Shown: positions 16,598-24,345, counted from the stretch's first letter. The stretch: DNA of 39,390 bases from Symbiodinium natans (GCA_905221605.1 CAJNDS010000190.1:162501-201890); one strand, 5' to 3'. Translations and numbers: made by a program. Notes: generated from the letters alone by a model not told the origin.

Positions 16598-17228
16598 CTA
16601 GCCTTTGTGTGTCAAAGGTAAAGAACCAAGACAATTTGCCGGGGCAACCTGCCCCCCCCCCCCCAGGATTTTGGGCTTCTCCCAGACCATTTCTGAGGGC
16701 TTCTCCCAGACCATTTTAAAGCTTCTCCCAGACCATTTGTGAGCCTTTGTAAGCTTTGCCCAGACCATTTCCGAGCCTTTGTGGGCTTCTCCCGGGCTTC
16801 TCCCAGACCATTTCTGAGCCTTTGTGGGCTTTTTCCAGACCATTTCTGAGCCTTTTTTGGGCTTCTCCCAGACCATTTCTGAGCTTGTTGGGCTTCTCCC
16901 AGACCATTTCTGAGCCTTTCTTTTGGGCTTCTCCTGGACCATTTCTGGACCTTTTTGGGCTTCTGCCAAAGCAGAGCCCTGCGGTAACCCCAAACCGTTT
17001 TGTGTCGTGACTAGGGATGCAAACGGTCGGGACACTGGCCCGGTCGAGGGGCAGCGGTGCCCCTGCGGTAACCCAAGCCAATATGTGAGACAAAGAAGCA
17101 CGCCCGATTTTGATGAAGGGCTACCCCCCGCGACCTTTTCACAGCCTCGTTTTGGTGAAGGGAGCGCTGCCAAAACTCCATCTCTTTGCAGCCCTGCTCC
17201 CGCGAGGCTCAGATCGGGGCAGTGCTGA
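16598..17228 (-). CDS. Open region with an EMVWEKP-type minisatellite
   Basis: The minus strand is open for up to 191 codons. Its downstream part is a tandem repeat of about 30 bases (16672-16970) encoding SEMVWEKPKK in one frame and KWSGRSP in another as unit length drifts. Frame drift argues against constraint on the repeat. The unique upstream part (17000-17228) may be exonic. A direct repeat with CCTGCGGTAACCC lies at 16979 and 17061. Confidence 0.35.
16672..16970. repeat. Minisatellite, ~30-bp unit
   Basis: About eleven copies of GGGCTTCTCCCAGACCATTT-CTGAGCCTTT with unit-length variation. Confidence 0.92.
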
Positions 17229-17280
17229 AACAGCGTGAGCCCTAAAAATAAATATGCAGGGTGGCTTGGGGTGGGCCTAC

Positions 17281-17379
17281 CGCCACGCGATGTTGCGAGC
17301 GACCCGGGCAGAGGGGCCGGTTAGGAGAAAATGAGGTGAGGCCCCGGAGCCCAGCGAGCAACCCAGAACGTAACACACC
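17281..17379 (-). CDS. Putative 33-codon exon
   Basis: VLRSGLLAGLRGLTSFSPNR continues PLCPGRSQHRVA. The acceptor is the TTTAG|GG of a telomere-like unit; the donor is GCG|GTAGGC. It is phase 0 at both ends. Confidence 0.5.
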
Positions 17380-17434
17380 CTAAACCCCAAACCCTAAACC
17401 CCAAACCCCAAACCCAACCAAAACCATCCAACAC
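17380..17434 (-). repeat. 55-nt telomere-like intron
   Basis: On the minus strand it runs GTGTTGGATGG ... TTTAG and is mostly TTTGGGG/TTTAGGG units. It joins two phase-0 exons. Confidence 0.5.
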
Positions 17435-17527
17435 CCCGATCCCAAAATCCCTGGAGCCGCTGCCAGGCGACTCGCGCTGTTGCTGCGCCAGGGCCATGGC
17501 CGCCGCGGCGATCTCGCGGCGGACCAC
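17435..17527 (-). CDS. Putative coiled-coil exon (31 codons)
   Basis: VVRREIAAAAMALAQQQRES continues PGSGSRDFGIG. The acceptor is CTCCGGCAG and the donor GGG|GTGTTGG. The Ala/Gln-rich helix is typical of the locus. Confidence 0.55.
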
Positions 17528-17544
17528 CTGCCGGAGAAGTGGCT

Positions 17545-17720
17545 TTTTAGGGTTTAGGGTTCAGGGTTTAGGGTTTCGTTTAGGGTTTACGGCTTGGGGT
17601 TTAGGGTTTAGGGTTTAGGGTTGGGGTTTAGGGTTTAGGGTTTCGTTTAGGGTTTACGGCTTGGGGTTTAGGGTTTAGGGTTTAGGGTTGGGGTTTAGGG
17701 TTTAGGGCTTAGGGTTGTGG
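17545..17720 (+). repeat. TTTAGGG array with an internal duplication
   Basis: TTTCGTTTAGGGTTTACGGC occurs twice (17573 and 17641), showing duplication of a multi-unit block. Confidence 0.93.
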
Positions 17721-17739
17721 GGCTTTTGGGTACAAGCAC

Positions 17740-17883
17740 TAGTAATATTGCAATGACTCCTGCATGTCCCTGCCCCTGAACAGCAAGTTTAGCGTAGAGG
17801 GCTTCGGGCTTAGAACGTTAGGGCTTCTTGGCAGTTTGGGGCGCTGCAGCCAATCTTGCCTCGCTTGGGACACAGTACGTAAC
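17740..17883 (-). CDS. Two putative exons with a Cys-rich, TRAF-zinc-finger-like motif
   Basis: Exon 17817-17883 reads YVLCPKRGKIGCSAPNCQEA after a polypyrimidine acceptor (TTTTGTTCTTCCAG). A 41-nt intron (GTTCTA ... TGTTCAG, with GCTAAAC as possible branch site) leads to exon 17740-17775, GRDMQESLQYY. Phases match. The spacing C-x7-C-x4-C followed by RDMQESL recalls TRAF-type zinc fingers (C..C....RxDLxxHL), but the His/Cys end is not visible, so the assignment is tentative. Confidence 0.47.
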
Positions 17884-17914
17884 CTGGAAGAACAAAAGGG
17901 GGCTCTTTTGGGCT

Positions 17915-18015
17915 TAGGGTTTAGGGTTTAGGGTTTAGGGTTTAGGGTTTAGGGTTTAGGGTTTAGGGTTTAGGGTTTAGGGTTTAGGGTTTAGGGTTTA
18001 GGGTTTAGGGTTTTA
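17915..18015 (+). repeat. Perfect TTTAGGG array
   Basis: Fourteen units. Confidence 0.97.
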
Positions 18016-18034
18016 ATGGGACTTGGGGGCCTAA

Positions 18035-18312
18035 CCCCCGGGTTGAGCGTTGGGCTTGTCAGGTTCTCGGGGCCAGTCTCGATCTGATTGAGGCTTGGAA
18101 TTTAGGGCCAAAGGCTTAGAACCCTGAGCCCTAGACCCTAAACCCCATATCCTAAACCCTAAACCCTATATCCTAAACCCTAAACCCTATATCCCAAACC
18201 CTAAACCCCTTTGCTCTGAGGCTAAGCCGGCTTTAAGCGCCCGGTCAAAACCCAAACTAAGCCTCAGAAAGGCTCTGCATTCGACCCTAGGTCGATAGGG
18301 AACGTGCGCTCT
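18035..18312 (-). CDS. Two putative exons
   Basis: Exon near 18197-18312: AHVPYRPRVECRAFLRLSLG continues FDRALKAGLASEQR after a GAGCTTAG acceptor. Exon near 18035-18095: PQSDRDWPREPDKPNAQPG ending GGG|GTTAGG. CCCTAAA/CCCTATATCC variants (18130-18205) separate them. Confidence 0.34.
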
Positions 18313-18404
18313 AAGCTCGGGGTTTGGGGTTTAGGGTTTAGGGTTTAGGGTTTAGGGTTTGGGGTTTAGGGTTTGGGGTTTGAGGTTTGGGGTTTTGGGT
18401 TTAG

Positions 18405-18690
18405 AGTTGACACGGACTTGGAGTCAATGCGATCAATATAAGTGAGACGGCTGATGCTTTTGGGTTTAGAGTTTGGGGTTAGGGGCTTGGGGTCTGGGGC
18501 CTGGGGCTTGGGGCTTGAGGTTTGGGGTTTGGGGTTTGGGGTTAGGGGTTCACTTAGAGCTTCAGAAATTGAGGAGACACAAACTCTTTCCATGTGTAAC
18601 CTCAAGTTTTTCGGCTGGCCGCCCGGGCCCCCTCAAAACCCTCCCACACCATGGGATCCTTCGAAACCCGAAAAAATGACCCTAGGCCAT
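18405..18690 (-). CDS. Two putative exons around a TTTGGGG tract
   Basis: SISRLTYIDRIDSKSVSTL (18405-18456) and LRLHMERVCVSSISEALSEP (18554-18631, donor CTAA|GTGAAC) lie on either side of a degenerate repeat that is itself open in the same frame (PNPKPQ-type repeats). Three frames are open at 18595-18690, so boundaries are uncertain. Confidence 0.37.
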
Positions 18691-18782
18691 ACCCCCCAAA
18701 ACCCAAAATCCTTGACCCTAAGCCCTAAACCCCAAAACTCGAAATCCTAAACCCCATAAACCCTAAAACGGTATATCCCAAG

Positions 18783-18912
18783 GTCCTACCTAGTCTAGAC
18801 TCAAGAGTAACCCAGGAATAATAAAAGGGTGCCCTGTTTGGTTTAAATGGGCATATAAGGGAACCCAAACCTTACAACAAGGGAAAAAGGGCCCTCTCTG
18901 GGTCCTAGTAGG
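18783..18912. mobile_element. Inverted-repeat element, family 3
   Basis: It starts CCTAGTCTAGACTCAAGAGT and ends CTGGGTCCTAGTAGG; the internal AAGGGAACCCAAACC is shared with the other copies. Confidence 0.62.
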
Positions 18913-18923
18913 TGTGGGTTGAC

Positions 18924-18993
18924 CTTCCGTTGAAAGCCCCCAGCCCACGACTGCCTCTTCAACGTTACTGTCCGCCGTCTCCCCAGGCCTCAT
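18924..18993 (-). CDS. Putative acidic exon, possible start codon
   Basis: MRPGETADSNVEEAVVGWGL ends at GGAAG|GTCAAC next to the family-3 element. The ATG follows CTTTAA, so it could be a first exon; an acceptor AATGAG would make it internal. Confidence 0.4.
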
Positions 18994-18999
18994 TTAAAG

Positions 19000-19585
19000 A
19001 GTTTAGGGTTTAGGGTTTAGGCTTTAGGGAGAATAGGGTTTAGAGAGAATAGGGTCTAGGGTTTAGGGTTGAGGGCTTAGGGTTTCGGGTTTAGGGTCTG
19101 GGGATACCCGTCATTCTGGGGTTGAGGGCCCAGGGGCTGAGGTTCCTGAAGCTTCATGAAGGTGTTGGGTTTCGGGTTGGGTTTAGGGTTTAGGGTTTAG
19201 GGTTTAGGGTTTAGGGTTTAGGGTTTAGGGTTTAGGGTTTAGGGTTTGGGGTTTGGGGTTTAGGGTTTAGGGTTTAGGGTTTCGGGTTTCGGGTTTCGGG
19301 TTTCGGGTTTAGGGTTTAGGGTTTCGGGTTTAGGGTGTAGGGTGTAGGGTGTAGGGTGCAGGGTGTAGGGTGTAGGGTGTAGGGTGTAGGGTGTAGAGTT
19401 TAAGGTTTAGGGTAATGGGTAATGGGTAATAGGGTATAGGGTATAGGGTATAGGGTAGAGGGTTTAGGGTTTAGGGTATAGGGTACAGGGTAATAGGGTA
19501 GTTTAGGGTTTAGGGCTTGGCGCTTAGGGTTTACGGTTTAGGGCTAGGGTTTAGGGCTTAGGGCTTGGGGCTTGGGGCTTAGGGT
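19000..19585 (+). repeat. Long block-structured variant array
   Basis: TTTAGGG, then a TTTCGGG block (19275), a GTGTAGGG block (19335-19395), AATGGGT and GTATAGG blocks (19400-19495), and CTTGGGG. Each variant is locally homogeneous. A 70-base unique interruption (19095-19165) holds a putative exon, KLQEPQPLGPQPQND (19108-19151). Confidence 0.9.
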
Positions 19586-19605
19586 CTAGAACAATGACAA
19601 TGAAC

Positions 19606-19867
19606 CCTGGCAGACGCAATAATCGCAGGTCATCATAGCGTATGGCCTTTGTGGCGGCCCACTTTCGGCTTTTTGGTCCTAAATTTCCCAGGTATCTGCG
19701 CCTGGCAGCGGGGCTCCCTGCTCGGGGTCCCGCGGCGGAGGGCGCGGCGGAGGTGTGAAAGGGAGCTGCTGCTGGCGCATCTCCAAAGCTTGCACTTCCC
19801 GAGTGTGGATCCGCCGGTACTGGGCTTCCAGTCGAGCGCTGGCATCCGCCAGTTCACCGGCCAGCGC
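19606..19867 (-). CDS. Two putative exons: long coiled coil then Pro-rich, and a basic exon
   Basis: Exon 19702-19867 (acceptor CCCCCCAG) reads ALAGELADASARLEAQYRRI, then HTREVQALEMRQQQLP and a Pro/Arg run; this is among the strongest coiled-coil segments. In frame it meets a TAG (ATTTAG). A second frame, KWAAATKAIRYDDLRLLRLP (19606-19678), starts right after that ATTTAG, so the TAG is probably an acceptor. The donor would be GC (CCAG|GCGCAG, 23-nt intron) or GA (CAGG|GAGCCC, 38-nt intron), both non-canonical but phase-consistent. Confidence 0.52.
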
Positions 19868-19879
19868 CTGGGGGGCAGG

Positions 19880-20035
19880 GTTTAGGGTTTAGGGTTTCGG
19901 GTTTCGGGTTTCGGGTTTAGGGTTTAGGGTTTAGGGTTTAGGGTTTAGGGTTTAGGGTTTAGGGTTTAGGGTTTAGGGTTTAGGGTTTAGGGTTTAGGGG
20001 TTAGGGGTTAGGGGTTAGGGGTTAGGGCTTAGGGC
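19880..20035 (+). repeat. TTTAGGG array with TTTCGGG and TTAGGGG blocks
   Basis: About 21 units; end blocks are variant-homogeneous. Confidence 0.95.
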
Positions 20036-20041
20036 TTGAGG

Positions 20042-20235
20042 TTTAGAACAATGACAGACGCAATAATCGCTGTCCGAGAGACTTGACATTCTCCACCTGA
20101 CGGCATTGGCTTCGGCTAGTACTCAGAAAGCAAAGCCTCCCGAGTGCCCTTCCAATGTCCTACAGCCCATCCGGACCCCTGAAACCTCTTGACTCCAAAC
20201 CCGAAACCCCATGCAGCGCTGGAGCTCATCCCTGC
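20042..20235 (-). CDS. Putative exons, one sharing a duplicated end
   Basis: DIGRALGRLCFLSTSRSQCR continues QVENVKSLGQRLLR (20059-20162) after a GGCTGTAG acceptor. Its 3' edge duplicates 19585-19626 (see findings). A small frame, MSSSAAWGFGFGVKRF, lies at 20190-20230. Confidence 0.35.
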
Positions 20236-20351
20236 GACACCCCTAAACCCGAATTAAACCCTACACCCTAAACCCTAAACCCTACACCCTACACCCTAAA
20301 CCCTAAACCCTAAAAATCCAAACCCTCGACCCTAAACCCTACCCGAAACCT

Positions 20352-20458
20352 TAAACCCAAAGCGCCAACAAAGAAAGGCACTGCGCAGGCTCCGCAGTAC
20401 TTAACTCGGGGAGAGGAAACCCGCTTGTTGAAGGGAACCTAGCCCGCAAGTCAATACC
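20352..20458 (-). CDS. Putative exon
   Basis: IDLRARFPSTSGFPLPELST continues AEPAQCLSLLAL. A second frame ending at CCGA|GTTAAGT is possible. Confidence 0.3.
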
Positions 20459-20534
20459 CGGACCCTAAACCCTGACCCTAAACCCTAAACCCTGAACCCT
20501 AAACCCTAAACCCTAAACCTTTGAACGAACACCA

Positions 20535-20645
20535 AAGAAAAGCAATAATGTACCCCCCGCGAGGGGACCTAGAGGCAAGCATGAAATATCAGGCTCACTG
20601 GGATGAAGCGGGGGGACTTCGGGCTCTCTGTGGTGCTCAAGATTG
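20535..20645 (-). CDS. Putative exons
   Basis: STTESPKSPRFIP ends at CCCA|GTGAGC, a consensus donor. VPSRGVHYCFSLVFVQR follows a TGCCTCTAG acceptor 30 nt downstream in the same phase. Confidence 0.32.
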
Positions 20646-20649
20646 CGGC

Positions 20650-20845
20650 TTAGGGTTTAGGGTTTAGGGTTTGGGGTTTAGGGTTTAGGGTGCAGGGTTT
20701 GGGGTTTGGGGTTTGGGGTTTGGGGTTTGGGGTTTGGGGTTTGGGGTTTGGGGTTTGGGGTTTGGGGTTTGGGGTTTGGGGTTTGGGGTTTGGGGTTTGG
20801 GGTTTGGGGTTTGGTATTTGGTATTTGGTGTTTATGGTTTAGGGT
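20650..20845 (+). repeat. Homogeneous TTTGGGG array
   Basis: Seventeen consecutive TTTGGGG units (20697-20815), flanked by TTTAGGG on the left and GTATTTG variants on the right. Confidence 0.97.
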
Positions 20846-20863
20846 CTAGGGTTTGCTGAATAC

Positions 20864-20970
20864 CCGACCACAAGCCCCATTGAGTGGTCGGGTGGGATTC
20901 CCTGCGCGCTGAGGCGACCCGCCACCCCTCCATGGCGGGAACCGAGGCACCGTAGGGCAGCCCAGGGGGC
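20864..20970 (-). CDS. Putative exon, frame ambiguous
   Basis: Two minus frames are open. One begins right after a GGCTTTAG acceptor (APWAALRCLGSRHGGVAGRL). The other matches the phase of the exon at 21071-21175 but is Pro/Arg-rich. The donor is TCGG|GTATTC. A hairpin, CCCGACCAC ... GTGGTCGGG, lies at the left end. Confidence 0.35.
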
Positions 20971-21070
20971 CTAAAGCCCTACAACCCTAAAACCCCAAAA
21001 CCCTACAACCCTGAACCAAATCCCTAGAGCCCAAAACCTCAAAGCCCTAAACCCTCAATCTCAGAAGAAC

Positions 21071-21175
21071 GCCTAGGAAAGGAGGCCTTGGTCTCGAATT
21101 GCTTCGCCGCATTCTCGAGGCGGTCGGCAGCCGAAGCGAAGATGGCACCCAGGTTCACACGGCCTTTCGGGTTGT
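21071..21175 (-). CDS. Putative coiled-coil exon (34 codons)
   Basis: NPKGRVNLGAIFASAADRLE continues NAAKQFETKASFPR. The acceptor is AACCCTAG and the donor AGGC|GTTCTT. Strongly helical; one of the best islands. Confidence 0.6.
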
Positions 21176-21299
21176 CTAGGGTTGGGGTTTAGGGTTTGGG
21201 GTTTAGGGTTGAGGATATGGGGTTTGGGGTTTGGGGTTTGGGGTTGAGGGTTGGGGGTTCAGTGCTTCGGGTTTTTGGTTCAGGCAGGTGCTCAGGGAT

Positions 21300-21440
21300 T
21301 TTTTTGTCTATAGGGAAAAGGCTAACCCTTGGGTTTCCAGGGGGGGGGGGGGCTTCTCTTCAGGGTTTCGGGAAAACGCGGGCCTCCCCAGGAAAAAGGG
21401 GGTGCTGAGAGCCTTGAGCAAGCTCTTCTGCGCATGTTAG
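21300..21440 (-). CDS. Putative exon
   Basis: KSLLKALSTPFFLGRPAFSR continues NPEEKPPPPLETQG after a CATGCGCAG acceptor. A 12-base C tract encodes the Pro run. Confidence 0.38.
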
Positions 21441-21452
21441 GGTTAGTTCACA

Positions 21453-21863
21453 GGTTCGGGCTTGGGGTTGGGGATCGCTTCAGGAGCAGAAGTCCCCTTT
21501 CTTCCCTTCTGTTGTGCCGGCGTTCTCCCACACTGAGCACAAGTACACTTACAGCAGCAGCTCGCTCACGTAACGGGAGCCTGCATGACTACGTAGGAAC
21601 AGTATCCGCGAGATGCTGGTCAAACTCGTTCCCAGAGAATCCCGCCTCCCAAGATAATTGGTCTGAACCCTAAATCCAAAATCAACTTGGCATCAAAACG
21701 GTCAAAACCCTTCTGATGGGAAGGAGTTGCCTTCGTCGTCCTCATGTCCATCGCTTCCCAGCATGATCGTCCTTCAGGATCTTGGGTTCTTGGGTATTGG
21801 ACCTGGTTCCATGGCACCCTCGCGCATAGGGCCTTTGAGTATTCGTCTCGGCTTCCGGCTTCT

Positions 21864-21907
<44 letters not shown>

Positions 21908-21955
21908 AGCCACTGAAAAGGTAAATGACGGTACTGCTGGGCATCCTAGCATCAA
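21453..21955 (-). CDS. Putative multi-exon region around a GA microsatellite
   Basis: The minus strand is open for 111 codons (21620-21955), including an (Arg-Glu)n run from the microsatellite, then QVQYPRTQDPEGRSCWEAMD and FDRFDAKLILDLGFRPIILG. Downstream, SCRLPLRERAAA ends at a perfect GCT|GTAAGT donor and KGRKGTSAPEAIPNPKPEP ends CCT|GTGAAC, with phase 0 throughout and introns of about 37 and 44 nt. All three frames pass the microsatellite, so the frame upstream of it is uncertain. Confidence 0.42.
21865..21905. repeat. (CT)n microsatellite
   Basis: Twenty CT dinucleotides, inside the putative coding region above. Confidence 0.98.
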
Positions 21956-22032
21956 GAAGCGATCGCATTCCTTGAAGCTCTAACAGTCTCTACCACCTCC
22001 AAGAACCCCGAACCCCTCAAGTGTAAGCTCAC

Positions 22033-22079
22033 CTTGGGATAGGCCACTATAAGACGAGGCCTCCCTGACTTCATCAGGT
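22033..22079 (-). CDS. Putative short exon
   Basis: LMKSGRPRLIVAYPK ends at a consensus donor, CCCAAG|GTGAGC. The acceptor is CACTTGAG. Confidence 0.37.
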
Positions 22080-22204
22080 CTCAAGTGCGCGCGCCATCAT
22101 TCACAGTTCTGGGGCTTCAATACCCTAAGCCTAAGACCTTAGCCCGGAATCCTCCAAGCCTAAAACCCTAAGCGCTCGAGGTTTTGGAACCAAAGACCTG
22201 AATC

Positions 22205-22310
22205 CTAAAACCCTAAACCCTAAAACCCTAAACCCTAAACCCTAAAACCCTAAACCCTTAAACCCTTAGACCCTAAACCCTGAACCCTGAACCCTGAAAC
22301 CCGAAGCCCT
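22205..22310 (-). repeat. CCCTAAA/CCCTGAA degenerate array
   Basis: About thirteen units with CCCTTAA and CCCTGAA variants. Confidence 0.92.
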
Positions 22311-22374
22311 GCAGCCAAGGTCGCTCGAGCTCAGACCGCATGTGCGCCATTTCATTGGCCACCACCTGGGTCTT
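22301..22374 (-). CDS. Putative coiled-coil exon
   Basis: KKTQVVANEMAHMRSELERP continues WLQGF. The acceptor is AAGAAAG or GACCCAG and the donor TTCGG|GTTTCAG. Charged and hydrophobic residues follow a clear heptad. Confidence 0.55.
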
Positions 22375-22379
22375 CTTTC

Positions 22380-22745
22380 TTGGGCTTGGGGCTTTAGAGG
22401 CTTTAGGTTTAGGTTTTAGGGTTTAGGGTTTAGGGCTTTAGAGGCTGTAGAGGCTTTAGGGTTTAGGGTCTTAGAGGGTTTAGAGGGTTTCTTAGGGTTG
22501 GAGGTTTTAGAAGCTTTAGAGGCTTAGGGTTTACTTTTTCAGAGGGGTTACAGGGTTTCTGAGCGTTTCGAAGGTTTAGAAGGTTTAGAGGGTTTAGAGG
22601 CTGTGTGGCTTTAGAGGCTTTAGAGGCTTCAATGTTTAGGGCTTTTAGAGGGTTTCTGAGCGTTTGGAGGTTTCGAGGGTTTTTGAGGGGTCTGACTAGG
22701 TTGGGCTTCAGGCTTTGAGGTTAGTGTGGAGGGTTTGTTTTTGGG
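22380..22745 (+). repeat. Highly degenerate G/T-rich tract
   Basis: Units such as TTTAGAGGC and TTTAGAGGGT replace TTTAGGG; it is probably a decayed array. No gene is seen. Confidence 0.8.
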
Positions 22746-22784
22746 TGCTAACCCCAAACCCCAAACCCTAAACCCTAGGCCCTC

Positions 22785-23050
22785 TTGTGTTGATTGACTC
22801 AAAAGAGGGGGGGTTCCGAATATACGGGGACCCTTTGGTGGGGGGGGGGAGGGGGGCGTGCTACAATAAGCACTCTGGAATTTTCGGGTATACTAACAGG
22901 TACCACCATTGGGAAGCACCCACATTGGGGCTCGCTGGGCCTAATTCCTTACTGTGTGGCTATGGGAAGCCCTGTGGCTACTCAGCTGCGGCAGTCGATG
23001 CAGATATAGAGGCTGAACGAGATAGGGCTGCAGCTTAACGACAAGCAGTT
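22785..23050. other. Unique island, strand undecided
   Basis: The plus strand is open for 83 codons (22787-23038), ending AAAVDADIEAERDRAAA and a stop. The minus strand is open for LQPYLVQPLYLHRLPQLSSH (22960-23037). A poly-G tract interrupts 22838-22855. Neither strand has decisive splice support. Confidence 0.3.
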
Positions 23051-23056
23051 TCAAGC

Positions 23057-23200
23057 TCAAGGACGCGCGATCTTAGGGACTTTCTCTAAAATGATCCTGA
23101 GAAGGAAAAGTTGTACGGCGACTGCAAAGACAACAAACAGGCCGGGGTAACCTATGTTGGCCCTCAAAACCCTTGGAAAAATTTTCCGAAGTATGATTCT
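23057..23200 (-). CDS. Putative exon encoding a hydrophobic, membrane-like segment
   Basis: RIILRKIFPRVLRANIGYPG continues LFVVFAVAVQLFLLRIILEK and VPKIARP, then TGA. The acceptor TTGCTTTTCAG is strong. The middle 20 residues would be a transmembrane helix flanked by basic residues. The TGA may be a true C-terminus, or GAGAAA|GTCCCT may be a donor. Confidence 0.45.
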   Translation of the reverse strand, partial: RIILRKIFPRVLRANIGYPGLFVVFAVAVQLFLLRIILEKVPKIARP

Positions 23201-23235
23201 CTGAAAAGCAACAGGGGAAAATAGATCCCTAAACC

Positions 23236-23267
<32 letters not shown>

Positions 23268-23329
23268 ACCCTAAACCCTAAACCCACATCCCAAGGGGCC
23301 TACCCTGCAACCCTGAACCCAAGCTAAAC

Positions 23330-23364
23330 CGGGTCGCATTGCGCATCTCCACCTCCAGCTTCGC
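23330..23364 (-). CDS. Putative coiled-coil micro-exon
   Basis: AKLEVEMRNAT between a CCAAAAG acceptor and an ACCCG|GTTTAG donor; alternating charged and hydrophobic residues. Confidence 0.42.
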
Positions 23365-23379
23365 CTTTTGGGTAATTTA

Positions 23380-23525
23380 GGGTTTAGGGAATGTAGGGTT
23401 TAGGGTTTGGGGTTTGGGGTTTAGGGTTTAGGGTTTAGGGTTTAGGGTTTAGGGTTTAGGGTTTAGGGTTTAGGGTTTAGGGTTTAGGGTTTAGGGTTTA
23501 GGGTTTAGGGCTCAGGGTTTAGCGT
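23380..23525 (+). repeat. TTTAGGG array
   Basis: About nineteen units with two TTTGGGG. Confidence 0.96.
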
Positions 23526-23651
23526 TTTCAGGACCCTGAACCCTAGATCCCGTCGTTTCCAGGGGCTGGTGTCGCACTTTGGCGTGGTAAAACCCTGAAA
23601 CCCGACATCCCTTTCTTAAGGACACCCCTCCCCCCCCCTCCCCCCCCCCCC

Positions 23652-23728
23652 CAAAGTGCTGCATCCATGAGCCTCTTTGTATCCTCAAACTGCGTCTCCA
23701 AACGTGATTGCTCTGCCACTATCCGTAA
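23652..23728 (-). CDS. Putative coiled-coil exon
   Basis: LRIVAEQSRLETQFEDTKRL continues MDAALW. The acceptor (TATAAGAG) is the 3' end of the family-4 element. It is followed by a poly-G tract. Strong heptads. Confidence 0.55.
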
Positions 23729-23809
23729 CTCTTATACTAACAGTCCTTAATAGGGATGGTAATAGGGGTACTACAACCCCTATTAAGGACTGTTAGTATA
23801 AGAGGGAAC
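23729..23809 (-). mobile_element. Introner-like element, family 4
   Basis: CTTATACTAACAGTCCTTAA and its near-perfect inverse TTAAGGACTGTTAGTATAAG enclose about 30 bases. In sense it starts GTTCCC after GGGAT and ends TATAAG(AG), so the element equals an intron of about 80 nt. Confidence 0.75.
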
Positions 23810-23872
23810 ATCCCAAGTTTGGAGTTTAAACCCTGAACCCTAAACCCTGGGTTTAGGCTTCGGGTTTCGCAC

Positions 23873-23938
23873 TGAGGGTGCCTGATCCAGCTGGTAGCTG
23901 GCAGCGAGGTCCAAGCGAGTGAAGCTCTGGATGTTTTC
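23873..23938 (-). CDS. Putative 22-codon exon
   Basis: ENIQSFTRLDLAASYQLDQA continues PS. The acceptor is TACCGAG and the donor CCCTCA|GTGCGA, with phase 0 at both ends. Confidence 0.5.
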
Positions 23939-23999
23939 CTCGGTACAGCGGCAGCCAAGGGTCTAGGACCCTCTCAACCCAGAAGGGCCAAACCCTATA

Positions 24000-24345
24000 A
24001 CCCAAACCCTAAACCCTAAACCCTAAACCCCAAATAAACCCTTCTCTTGGGCTACACTTCAAACCTCATGCCGCTGCCCCACATGCTACCTTATCAGATC
24101 CCAGAACCCCAACTTCAAACCTAACCCCCGCAATTCTAAAGCCGAAACCCTCACACCAAACCCTAAGCCGGAAAAAACACTAAACTAAACCCCTAAGCCC
24201 TAAACCCGGAAACCTCTAGACCCGAAACCCTCAACCCCCAAACCGCAACCCCTAAACCCTGCCAGGCCCCAAACCCTGAAAAAAACACTAAACCCAAACC
24301 CTAAACCCTAAACCTCAAGCCCCTAAACCCCTCAATACCCCAAAA
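24000..24345 (-). repeat. CCCTAAA and degenerate C/A-rich tract
   Basis: Four clean units near 24004-24030, a 90-base unique island, then a degenerate C/A-rich stretch (CCCTAAG, CCCGAAA, AAACACTAAAC). No exon is supported. Confidence 0.7.

Noticed and set aside
16756-17010. Plus-strand frame of the minisatellite (PFLSLLGFSQ repeats)
   Set aside because: Tandem-repeat translation; the unique flanks favour the minus strand.
21727-21983. Ser-Leu repeat open frames on the plus strand
   Set aside because: Produced by the CT microsatellite; all six frames are open through it.
23057-23200. A 30-nt intron inside the hydrophobic exon (GTTACC ... TTTGCAG)
   Set aside because: The segment is in frame without stops and completes a transmembrane-like helix, so it is more likely coding. 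It is a warning that short introns can be proposed too freely here.
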